Shown in pieces: positions 15,600 through 22,331 of a stretch of 33,759 nucleotides of DNA. The stretch comes from an uncultured Clostridia bacterium. GTDB taxonomy: Bacteria; Bacillota; Clostridia; Christensenellales; Borkfalkiaceae. The notes beneath the pieces are model-generated. The model saw only the letters and a program-made list of their open reading frames with translations. It ran no database searches and was not told where the DNA came from. The DNA is taken from positions 1 to 33,759 of the forward strand of contig CANRDK010000005.1 of assembly GCA_947629345.1 (NCBI GenBank), in the 5' to 3' direction. A program made the position numbers and the translations under genes. Within the stretch, counting starts at the first letter, position 1, and each line of letters opens with the position of its first letter.

Positions 15600-16613
15600 A
15601 TGGAGAACGAACAGATCGGCGCACCCGCGCCGAAAAAACTTGACGAATTTTGGGTAAGGCTCATCACGGGCATCGTCTACTGCGCCGTTCTTCTTGCCTT
15701 TTTTGCCCTGAAACTCTTTGTCAGCTACCTCTTTTTCGATGCGCTCCTTTTGGCGTTCACCGTCATCGGGACGTATGAGATGTTGCGTGCGTTTCACGAC
15801 AAGACGACAAAGTCGCAGAAAGTCATCGTCATGCTCTTTGCGACGCTGCTCGTCTTGACCTATGCCATCAGCGATTTCATCTTTGCGGACATTCTCGAGA
15901 TCGCCTTTCCGCTCCCCGGTGCAGACCCCTCCACGACGCCCGGCAGAAACTACTCCGTGTTTATCACGAGCGGCGTGTTCATTGCGGGACTCTCCATTCT
16001 CCTCGCCCTTCTCGTGTTCCGCCACGAGGAGACGACGCTCGAATCGACGGGTTATGCGCTGCTTTCCCTCGTGTATCCCTCCAATCTCATCGTCGTGCTT
16101 GCCGTCTGCAACCACTTCGAAAGTTACTCCGCCCTCGCGCTTCTCTTTGTGTTTGTGCTCTGTCCCTTTGCCGATTCCTTTGCGCTCGTGTTCGGGAGAT
16201 GGCTCGGCAAGAGGTTCCCGAAGAAAATGGCCCCGCACGTCTCCCCCAAAAAGACGGTGGTCGGGGGGCTCGGCGGGCTGTTCGGCGGAGCGCTCGGCGG
16301 CGCAGTCATCTTCTTCTGTTACTACGGCTTAACGCTCATCCCCGCCGACATCCTTGCCCTCTCCCTCGCGCGGGAGGAATTCACCTTCAACCTGCCCGAA
16401 GCCCTCTTCTTCATCGGCCTCGGCGTTCTCACGGCGGTGTTTTCTACCTTTGGCGACCTCGTCGAGAGCGCGATCAAGCGCAAGGCGGGCATCAAGGACA
16501 TGGGCAAACTCCTGCCGGGGCACGGCGGGATCCTCGACAGGATCGATTCCTCCCTCTATGCGGGGCTCATCGTCTGCCTCGTCATGGTCATCAGGATCAT
16601 GATCTTCGGCTGA
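15600..16613 (+). CDS. cdsA: Phosphatidate cytidylyltransferase
   Basis: A 337-residue integral membrane enzyme making CDP-diacylglycerol from phosphatidate and CTP, the branch point to all phospholipids. The CdsA signature is clear: SAIKRKAGIKDMGKLLPGHGG followed by ILDRIDS near the C-terminus, and about eight hydrophobic spans precede and follow it. It is somewhat longer than typical (about 270), mainly in its N-terminal hydrophobic part and in a polar loop near residue 105-120 (ADPSTTPGRNYS). The start has AAAGGTAGG upstream and lies 12 bases after uppS. Together with plsX in the same window it covers early phospholipid synthesis. Confidence 0.94.
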   Translation: MENEQIGAPAPKKLDEFWVRLITGIVYCAVLLAFFALKLFVSYLFFDALLLAFTVIGTYEMLRAFHDKTTKSQKVIVMLFATLLVLTYAISDFIFADILEIAFPLPGADPSTTPGRNYSVFITSGVFIAGLSILLALLVFRHEETTLESTGYALLSLVYPSNLIVVLAVCNHFESYSALALLFVFVLCPFADSFALVFGRWLGKRFPKKMAPHVSPKKTVVGGLGGLFGGALGGAVIFFCYYGLTLIPADILALSLAREEFTFNLPEALFFIGLGVLTAVFSTFGDLVESAIKRKAGIKDMGKLLPGHGGILDRIDSSLYAGLIVCLVMVIRIMIFG

Positions 16614-16638
16614 GAAGCATATCATATCTTGTATACGG

Positions 16639-16660
16639 CGTCCGCGAAGGCGGGCGTTTT
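16639..16660 (+). terminator. Weak hairpin before dxr
   Basis: CGTCCGC-GAAG-GCGGGCG forms a 7-bp stem with one G-T pair and is followed by TTTT. It sits in the 55-base gap between cdsA and dxr, 8 bases before the dxr ATG. It may be a weak attenuator, or it may simply be chance in GC-rich DNA. Confidence 0.35.
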
Positions 16661-16668
16661 CAATCCCT

Positions 16669-17751
16669 ATGAAAAAAATCGCACTCATCGGCTGCACGGG
16701 CAGCATCGGGCGGCAGACGGTGGAAGTCGTCCGCTCTCACAGGTCAGAATTTTGTTTTACGACGCTCGTCGCGGGAAGCGACAGGGCGGCGCTTTCCGCG
16801 CTTGCGGCTGAATTCAAGCCCAAGATTGCCTGCCTCGCCGCGGAAATTCCCTCGCACTCCGCCCTCTTTGCGGATGCCGACGTCGCCCTCATCGCCGCGG
16901 GCGGCTTTGCGGGACTTCGCTACACCCTCGCCGCCATCGAGGAGGGAAAGACGGTCGCCCTCGCCAACAAGGAGAGCTTGGTGTGCGGCGGCGAACTCGT
17001 CATGAGCGCGGCAAAGCGCAAGGGCGTGGATATCATTCCCGTGGACAGCGAGCATTCCGCCCTCTTCCAGTGCCTCGGCATGCGAAGGGATACCCCCTTC
17101 AAAAAGCTCATTCTCACGGCGAGCGGGGGCCCGTTTTTGCGCTATAACCCTGAAATTTTGGGGAATGTGACCGCCGCCGACGCCCTCCGCCATCCCACAT
17201 GGAAGATGGGGGCAAAGATCACGATCGACTGTGCGACCCTCCTCAACAAGGGGTACGAAGTCATCGAGGCGAAATGGCTGTACGGGGCGGACTTTTCGCA
17301 GATTCAAGCCGTTGTGCACCCCGAGAGCATTGTCCATTCCCTCGTTCTCTTCGAGGACGGCGCCATGCTCGCCCAACTTGGCTATCCCGATATGAAGCTC
17401 CCCATTCAGCTTGCCCTCACCTACCCCAAGCGGCTCCCCTGCTGCGAAGAGGTGGACCTTGCCAAAGTGGGAACGCTGCACTTTGAGCGGCTGCCCGAGG
17501 AAAAATTCCCCTGCTTCGGCCTCGCAGTTCAGGCGGGAAGGGAAGGGGGGACGGCTCCCACCCTCCTCAACGGGGCGGCGGAGGTCGCCGTGCAGGCCTT
17601 TCTGCAGGGGAGAATAGGATTTTTGAACATTGCGAAGACTATTGAAGATGTTCTCAGCCGCATTCCAACCGAAAAGGCAGAGAGCTACGGAACGCTTTCC
17701 CGTGCGGATGCGCGGGCGCGGGAGGAGGCGCGGCGCTTGATCGATGGATAA
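16669..17751 (+). CDS. dxr: 1-deoxy-D-xylulose 5-phosphate reductoisomerase
   Basis: A 360-residue DXR, the NADPH-dependent second enzyme of the MEP isoprenoid pathway, which feeds IPP to UppS encoded just upstream. The NADPH site is IGCTGSIGRQT, ALANKESLV and PVDSEHSA give the metal and substrate residues, and TASGGPF, HPTWKMGAKI and LLNKGYEVIEAKWLY complete the family set. Length is slightly below the usual 380-400, with all catalytic blocks present. No Shine-Dalgarno lies before the ATG (CGTTTTCAATCCCT); no better start exists because the N-terminal motif begins at residue 1. It overlaps rseP by 8 bases. Confidence 0.95.
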   Translation: MKKIALIGCTGSIGRQTVEVVRSHRSEFCFTTLVAGSDRAALSALAAEFKPKIACLAAEIPSHSALFADADVALIAAGGFAGLRYTLAAIEEGKTVALANKESLVCGGELVMSAAKRKGVDIIPVDSEHSALFQCLGMRRDTPFKKLILTASGGPFLRYNPEILGNVTAADALRHPTWKMGAKITIDCATLLNKGYEVIEAKWLYGADFSQIQAVVHPESIVHSLVLFEDGAMLAQLGYPDMKLPIQLALTYPKRLPCCEEVDLAKVGTLHFERLPEEKFPCFGLAVQAGREGGTAPTLLNGAAEVAVQAFLQGRIGFLNIAKTIEDVLSRIPTEKAESYGTLSRADARAREEARRLIDG

Positions 17752-19171
17752 TCTCATGAGCGTGTGGAGCACGATCGGCTCGGTCGCGCTCGCCATTCTG
17801 ATCCTCCTCGTCATGATCACCATTCATGAACTCGGACACTTTATCGCGGGGAAGATCTTAAAATTCAAGATCGATGAGTTCTCGATCGGCTTCGGCCCCC
17901 CGCTCGTCAAGCTCGAGTGGAAGGAAACGGGGCAGATCTTTGCCGTGCGGCTCATTCCGCTCGGCGGCTACTGCGCTTTCCACGGCGAGGACGGCTTGGA
18001 AGAGGAGCCCACCCCCCTACCCCCCTCCACAGGAGGGGGCGAAGAAGGGGACCTCAACGGAGGGGGCGAAGAAGGGGACCTCGATGTTTCTTGCCCTCCC
18101 CCTGCGTCAGGGGAGCCCGATGTTTCTTGCCCTCCCCCTGCGTCAGGGGAGACGCCGTCTTCTTGCCCTCCCCCTGCGTCAGGGGAGACGCCGTCTTCTT
18201 GCCCTCCCCCTGCGTCAGGGGGAGGGGTAGGGGAGGGGGTCCGCCCCGAGCCTCAACCTGAGCCCAAGCGTCACTGGACGGACGACGGCGACTTCACCAA
18301 CATGAAGCCGTGGAAGCGCATCATCGTGCTCGTCGCAGGCGCAACGATGAACTATCTTTTGGCCCTCCTTCTCATTCTCATCGAATTTTTTTCATACGGG
18401 CAGACCATGCTCGCCGTGTATGAGACCGAGGAGGCGACGGGCGAATACGCCGCCTACAGTTTACAGGATTTCGACATTTTCCTGCAGGCGGAGGGAAAGG
18501 ATCTCTACCTCACGACGGACATTGCACAGGCCCTCAACGGCAAAAAGAGGGGGGATCTCGTTGAAATGCGCGTCTCACGCGCCATCGGCCTCACATGGGT
18601 CGAGGACAAGGAGGGAAACCTCGTCCGCGACTACGACCATCGTGAGGACATGGACATTCAGGTCATGCTGCGCGAGGACGTGACCGTCAAAAACAGCGCC
18701 GATTTGGACTGCGTATGGCGTGCGCTCGGCATCAAATACAGCGAGACGGACGAGACTTACATGCTTGCGAACGGCCTGCATCACCTCTCCTTCTTTGAGA
18801 CGATCGGAAAGTCCTTTGTCTATTCCTTCAAGCAGGCGGGGTCCATTTTCAGAGTCCTCGGGGAGCTCCTTACGGGGCGGCTGGGGATCAATGCCATCGG
18901 CGGGCCCGTGACGACGATCACGATGACGTCGCAGATCGCATCGCAGGGATTCCGACAGTTTTTGGAAATTTCCTCCCTCATCGGCGTGAATTTGGCCGTG
19001 TTCAATCTATTGCCCATTCCCGCCCTCGACGGCAGCAAGGTGGTTTTCACCGCCATCGAGTGGATACGCGGAAAGCCCATTTCCCGCAAGATCGAGGCGA
19101 TCATCCACGCCGTGGGATTTGTCCTTCTCATCGGTTTTGCGATCTTGGTGGACATTTTGCAATTCGTATAA
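17744..19171 (+). CDS. rseP: RIP-type site-2 zinc protease with in-frame repeat insertion
   Basis: A 475-residue intramembrane metalloprotease of the RseP/RasP family, which cuts membrane-anchored anti-sigma factors and leftover signal peptides. HELGH (residues 28-32) lies in the first membrane span, and the distal NLLPIPALDG motif is at 421-430 with the third zinc ligand. Between the conserved RLIPLGGYCAFHGEDG and the KPWKRIIVLVAGATMNYLLAL span lies an alien segment of about 83 residues (88-170), with repeats of SCPPPASGE and GGGEEGDL type. Its DNA is a composite of the family B and C elements that fill the spacers of this window. By family topology this loop is cytosolic. The gene remains open and all motifs are kept, so the protein is probably active. 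The start overlaps dxr by 8 bases. Confidence 0.93.
   Translation: MDNLMSVWSTIGSVALAILILLVMITIHELGHFIAGKILKFKIDEFSIGFGPPLVKLEWKETGQIFAVRLIPLGGYCAFHGEDGLEEEPTPLPPSTGGGEEGDLNGGGEEGDLDVSCPPPASGEPDVSCPPPASGETPSSCPPPASGETPSSCPPPASGGGVGEGVRPEPQPEPKRHWTDDGDFTNMKPWKRIIVLVAGATMNYLLALLLILIEFFSYGQTMLAVYETEEATGEYAAYSLQDFDIFLQAEGKDLYLTTDIAQALNGKKRGDLVEMRVSRAIGLTWVEDKEGNLVRDYDHREDMDIQVMLREDVTVKNSADLDCVWRALGIKYSETDETYMLANGLHHLSFFETIGKSFVYSFKQAGSIFRVLGELLTGRLGINAIGGPVTTITMTSQIASQGFRQFLEISSLIGVNLAVFNLLPIPALDGSKVVFTAIEWIRGKPISRKIEAIIHAVGFVLLIGFAILVDILQFV
18005..18256 (+). repeat. Family B+C composite inserted inside rseP
   Basis: The first part matches family B (CCCACCCCCCTACCCC, then GGAGGGGGCGAAGAAGGGGA twice with a 27-bp period). 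The second part is a series of four CTTGCCCTCCCCCTGCGTCA cores with a strict 36-bp period (starts 18090, 18126, 18162, 18198). Only the last core keeps the G-rich tail ending in GTCCGCCCC, as in the intergenic copy at 8296-8346. Both periods are multiples of three, so copy number can change without breaking the frame. Confidence 0.9.
18218..18239 (+). other. G-quadruplex motif inside the rseP coding sequence
   Basis: Five G, A, four G, TA, four G, A, five G lie on the coding strand, so the mRNA carries the motif too. It is the tail of the last family C copy in the insertion and directly follows a CCCCCTGCGTCAGGGGG hairpin. Confidence 0.72.
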
Positions 19172-19199
19172 ATTTGAAAAATTTGCAACTTATGTAACG

Positions 19200-19224
19200 A
19201 AAAAGCGCCTCTCGGCGCTTTTTT
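19200..19224 (+). terminator. Intrinsic terminator after rseP
   Basis: AAAAAGCGCC-TCTC-GGCGCTTTTT forms a perfect 10-bp stem ending in a T run, 28 bases after the rseP stop. It closes the dxr-rseP transcription unit; the A run on the left makes it usable on the other strand as well. Confidence 0.87.
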
Positions 19225-19599
19225 GAAATTAAAAATTGAAAATTAAAAATGAAAAATTGCGGTGAAGCGTCATGCTGAGAACGGGAGAATAACGCAGTCC
19301 ATGCCCCCTCCCGAGGAGGGGGGTAGGGGGGTGGGCAACGACCGCAATAGTATACGCCCCGCGAGATTCTTCGGGTCAAGTCATCGGACTTCGTTCAACG
19401 TCCGTTTCTCAGAATGACGCGGGGCTACTTCCGTCGGTCTACGAGATCCGCTCGCTACGCTCGGGATGAGGAGAGCCCGAACGGAGTCTCCCTCGGCTCC
19501 CCTCTTAGGGGAGCTGTCACGCAGTGACTGAGGGGTTTTTGAACCCTATCCCCCCTTCGGGGTACTTCCCCTACAAGGGGAAGCAAGGTGGGGTAGCCC
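19225..19599. repeat. Repeat mosaic between convergent rseP and thiT
   Basis: From left to right: an A/T tract (AATTAAAAATTGAAAATT), a family B element (about 19301-19342), a stretch like that at 150-250 (GATTCTTCGGGTCAAG ... CGCTCGGGATGAG), and a full direct family A element (about 19489-19588) that ends 12 bases before the thiT stop. No gene is seen. No separate T-run terminator for thiT was found; the family A fold may serve as its 3' end. Confidence 0.82.
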
Positions 19600-20691
19600 T
19601 CACTCCTCTTCCTTCTTTTCGGCGGGGCGGAACTTTCTCGCCTGTTTCACAAAGGCCTTGGAGCTGAACACGACGATCCCGACCGCGATCGCAATGGCGA
19701 TGTCAACGAACACGAAGGAGTTATAGGTCAAACTGTACACCCACGCTCCCACGGGGTCTGCGCCGAGGTCGGCAAAGGCAAATACGCCCGAGAGAATGTG
19801 CGCAAGGTAGCGGAAAGCGCTTCCGACGACGGCGCCGAGCGCAAATTGCACCTGCGGGAGCTTTTCAAGCGGTTTGAAGTCCGCAAACATGCCCGCAACG
19901 CCGATGCCCGCAAAGGCGATGGGATAGTCCAAGAGGAACTGTGCGGGATGGATAATGTAGGGGTCCTGCACCGCCTGCAAAACGCCGTAGATGAGCCCCG
20001 CAAACACGCCCTTTCTCGTGCCGAACATGTAGGAATAGATCATGAGGGGGAGAAGGGACGCGAGGGTCACCGAACCGCCCTCGGGGAGCTTGAAAAATCT
20101 CACATAGGAGAGTGCAAAGCTCATGGCAATGCAGACGCCCGCGTAGGAAATGGACTTGCTGTCGAATCCCTTTTTGTCCTTTTTTCCGAAGAAGAGAGCA
20201 AAGAGGGCGATCACAACGATGAGCACGGCGGCGCAGACGTACAAAAGAGCGTTGTCCGTAGCCGTAATGCCGCTGTCCTGCCCCGCGCCATAGACGCCGA
20301 AGCAGACGAGAGTGGCAACTGCCGCGGCCCCGACGATACATGCAAGCACGGTGACGACCGTTTTGGAGCGGTTGAAGAAGAGGGTGACTGCGCTTCCCGC
20401 GATCGCAATGATGAGAATGAGGATGGGCACGAAGAGCATGGTCACGATCCCGTCGTCAACAAAGGTCCAGATGAGGAAAAGCATGGCGACCGCACAGGCG
20501 TATGCAACTGCGGAAATCGAAGCATATCTGAGGAATTTTTGCCGCTGTTCACCCTTCAGCAGCAGTGCGCCGAGCACAAAACCGATGGCGAGCAGGACGG
20601 TCAGCCAAAACGCAACGCCCCGCGCAATGTTGAGGGGGGAGTCGAACAGGACGGGATACCAAACGGTATCCAAGATGGAATTGAGAAACAT
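19600..20691 (-). CDS. thiT: Thiamine ECF transporter S component ThiT, N-terminally extended
   Basis: A 363-residue membrane protein whose C-terminal half (about 178-350) is ThiT, the thiamine-binding subunit of an energy-coupling-factor transporter: ISYAGVCIAMSFALSYVRFF, PEGGSVTLASLLPLMIYS, GVLQAVQDPYIIHPAQFLLDYP and a six-helix pattern. Ordinary ThiT has about 190 residues; here an extra N-terminal region carries about five further hydrophobic spans of unknown role (roughly 25-168). The start at 20691 has ACGGAGG six to eight bases upstream. The track's longer form (505 residues from 21117) reads through the riboswitch and is rejected. The shared ECF ATPase and EcfT genes are not in the window. 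The riboswitch context strongly supports thiamine. Confidence 0.92.
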   Translation of the reverse strand: MFLNSILDTVWYPVLFDSPLNIARGVAFWLTVLLAIGFVLGALLLKGEQRQKFLRYASISAVAYACAVAMLFLIWTFVDDGIVTMLFVPILILIIAIAGSAVTLFFNRSKTVVTVLACIVGAAAVATLVCFGVYGAGQDSGITATDNALLYVCAAVLIVVIALFALFFGKKDKKGFDSKSISYAGVCIAMSFALSYVRFFKLPEGGSVTLASLLPLMIYSYMFGTRKGVFAGLIYGVLQAVQDPYIIHPAQFLLDYPIAFAGIGVAGMFADFKPLEKLPQVQFALGAVVGSAFRYLAHILSGVFAFADLGADPVGAWVYSLTYNSFVFVDIAIAIAVGIVVFSSKAFVKQARKFRPAEKKEEE

Positions 20692-20734
20692 AAAAAACCT
20701 CCGTAAAATGTGTGTTTGAATTTCCGCGACGGAG

Positions 20735-20860
20735 AAAAATCCGCCCGCAAAAAAAGCGGGCGGAATAAATTTCCTGATGTCCTTCCGTTTCTTTCGTGCA
20801 AGCATTACCTTGTCCGATTCCAATGGTATCATCTCAGCCCCGCGGGGCACCCACGACGGA
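20735..20860 (-). promoter_or_regulatory. TPP riboswitch with transcription terminator
   Basis: Read on the minus strand, the thi-box hallmarks appear in order: a P1 strand TCCGT, GGGTGCCCCGCGGGGCTGAGATGATACC, then GGACAAGGTAATGCTTGCACG, and the closing ACGGA at about 20788-20784. Downstream a perfect terminator, CCGCCCGC-TTTTTTT-GCGGGCGG followed by ATTTTT (20763-20735), precedes the thiT ribosome site. Bound thiamine pyrophosphate should favour the terminator and shut off thiT. Confidence 0.93.
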
Positions 20861-20878
20861 TATTCAAATTGTGACCCT

Positions 20879-20907
20879 ATTATATCACGTCGCCGCGGCA
20901 TTGTAAA
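20879..20907 (-). promoter_or_regulatory. Promoter of the thiT riboswitch transcript
   Basis: On the minus strand TTTACA and a perfect TATAAT are separated by 17 bases and the -10 is extended by TGA. It lies about 20 bases before the first TPP aptamer strand. Confidence 0.82.
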
Positions 20908-20940
20908 TTGTTTTTTCGCCGATTTTGTGATATCATGAAA

Positions 20941-21192
20941 AAAAGGTGTTGTATCCCCGCCCCCCCTACCCCCCTCCCCAAGGAGGGGGCAAAGGCTCCC
21001 CCCTCGGGGGGAGCTGTCACGCAGTGACTGAGGAGGGGCATGTGCTCCCGTTGGTTTAATGGGATCCTTCGCTACGCTCAGGATGAGCGCGCGGGGCGGG
21101 ATGAGAGGACGGGGCAAAGGCTCCCCCCTCGGGGGGAGCTGTCACGCAGTGACTGAGGAGGGGAATCGCGTTCGATCCCACAGTAGTAAAAC
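20941..21192. repeat. Repeat block between thiT and yqfC with a 52-bp direct duplication
   Basis: A family B copy (about 20956-20990) is followed by two essentially identical 52-base segments (20986-21038 and 21112-21164), each holding CTCCCCCCTCGGGGGGAG and GTCACGCAGTGAC hairpins (family A first half). A family D element (about 21049-21088) lies between them. No gene is present. Confidence 0.82.
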
Positions 21193-21220
21193 GCACATAA
21201 GTCGCATAAAATAAGCACAT

Positions 21221-21466
21221 ATGAGTGTTTTTCGGGCGGCGGAAGGGAACGAACTCAGAGCAGACAGAATTCAATACACGGTGCAGGACGGCAGGGGCGG
21301 ATACTTTCAGAATGTCAAACGGATCCTCGAATTCTCAGAGGAAAAGATCGTCCTCGCGGGGAAGAAGGGCTCCGTCACGGTGGAGGGAAAGGGGCTCTCC
21401 CTCGGCAAATGCTACTTGGGCGACGTCAGCGTCATGGGGGACATTTTCAAGGTGGAACGCGCATGA
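21221..21466 (+). CDS. yqfC: YabP/YqfC family sporulation protein
   Basis: An 81-residue protein of the YabP/YqfC family, small beta-rich proteins; yqfC in Bacillus is expressed in the mother cell under SigE during endospore formation. The pattern FQNVKRILEFSEEKIVLAGKKGSVTVEG and the ending LGDVSVMGDIFKVE fit the family; it is slightly shorter than Bacillus YqfC (about 93). No Shine-Dalgarno is visible before the ATG. A CATAAAAT word at 21205-21212 resembles a SigE -10 but lacks a good -35. The stop overlaps the yqfD start (ATGA). Identification rests on sequence pattern and the conserved yqfC-yqfD-phoH order. Confidence 0.83.
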   Translation: MSVFRAAEGNELRADRIQYTVQDGRGGYFQNVKRILEFSEEKIVLAGKKGSVTVEGKGLSLGKCYLGDVSVMGDIFKVERA

Positions 21467-22323
21467 CTGGGCTATATTATGCCTTTGAAGTGGAGGGCAT
21501 CTCCTCATTTCGTGCCGTCAACTGCCTCCTCAGAGAGGGGATCCCGATCGTATCCGCCAAAAAAACCGCTAAAAATAGTTTAAAAATCGTTGTTTCCGCA
21601 AACGAACGAAAAAAAACCTTTGCAATTCTGCAAGGGTCGTGTTATAATATAAAAAAGTCTCACCCATTGGGGCTCATGCGCGCTGCCGAAAGCGCCCGCC
21701 GTGCGGTGGGGCTCCTCATCGGCGCCGTGCTCGCCCTTGCGTGCGTCCTGTTCGTGCAGAGCAGGGTACTCAAGATCGAAGTCACGGGCAGCGGAGCCTA
21801 TCTCGAGCCGCAGATCCGCGCCGTCCTCAGCGGGCAGGGCGTGGGGTACTTTTCCGCCATGCCGCAGCCCAACGAGGTCATCCCCGAGATCTTGTCCCTT
21901 CCCCGTGTGCACTTTTGCTCTGTGAAGGGGAAAGGGGGGATCCTGACCGTCAACGTGGAGGTCGGCGACGAGAGGGAAACGCTTCGGGCGGAGCCCCTTC
22001 TTTCCCCCGCGGCAGGGCAGGTGGAGGAGCTCGTCGTGCTCCGCGGCACACCCCTCGTCTCCGTGGGGGACAGCGTGGAATTTGGACAGGAACTTGTGGG
22101 GGCCTATGCGCTGCATGGGGAGAAAAAAGAGGACTGTATCGTCGTCGCCCTTGTGAAGGTTGCATTCCCCGTCTCGAGGGAGTACATGCTCGACGAGGAG
22201 GGGGCGAGATTGCAGGCCCTCTTGGACTTTGGAGAAATTTCCGAGATACATACGACAAAGACGGCGCAGGGCTGGCTGGTCGAAGGTACGGGCCATGCCG
22301 AAGCATCCAAAAACTTCGGCTGA
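21463..22323 (+). CDS. yqfD: YqfD-family sporulation membrane protein (short form)
   Basis: A 286-residue protein recognised as YqfD by its order between yqfC and phoH and by a membrane span (about 80-98, AVGLLIGAVLALACVLFV) followed by an extracellular region with KIEVTGSGAYLEPQIRAVL and VEELVVLRGTPLVSVGDSVEFGQEL. Bacillus YqfD is about 400 residues, so this is a short version. In spore formers the protein is needed for sporulation, but its biochemical role is unknown. It starts at 21463 overlapping yqfC; the track's start at 21409 is inside yqfC. A strong promoter-like sequence lies within its coding region at 21620-21648. Confidence 0.82.
   Translation: MTGLYYAFEVEGISSFRAVNCLLREGIPIVSAKKTAKNSLKIVVSANERKKTFAILQGSCYNIKKSHPLGLMRAAESARRAVGLLIGAVLALACVLFVQSRVLKIEVTGSGAYLEPQIRAVLSGQGVGYFSAMPQPNEVIPEILSLPRVHFCSVKGKGGILTVNVEVGDERETLRAEPLLSPAAGQVEELVVLRGTPLVSVGDSVEFGQELVGAYALHGEKKEDCIVVALVKVAFPVSREYMLDEEGARLQALLDFGEISEIHTTKTAQGWLVEGTGHAEASKNFG
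21620..21648 (+). promoter_or_regulatory. Internal promoter within yqfD
   Basis: TTGCAA and a perfect TATAAT are 17 bases apart with an extended TGT before the -10. It could drive phoH-pgpH-ybeY-era independently of yqfC-yqfD. An in-frame ATG at 21676, just before the membrane span, could also give a shortened YqfD. Confidence 0.65.
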
Positions 22324-22331
22324 GGAGGAAC

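Noticed and set aside
18005-18256. Frameshift or pseudogene in rseP
   Set aside because: The frame is open throughout, and both the HELGH and NLLPIPALDG motifs are intact on either side of the insertion.
19600-21117. 505-aa version of ThiT
   Set aside because: The extra 142 codons would be read through the TPP aptamer, its terminator and the promoter; the start at 20691 has a ribosome site.
21741-22331. 520-aa version of phoH
   Set aside because: The extension is an out-of-frame reading of yqfD; ATG 22332 has the ribosome site and the family start.
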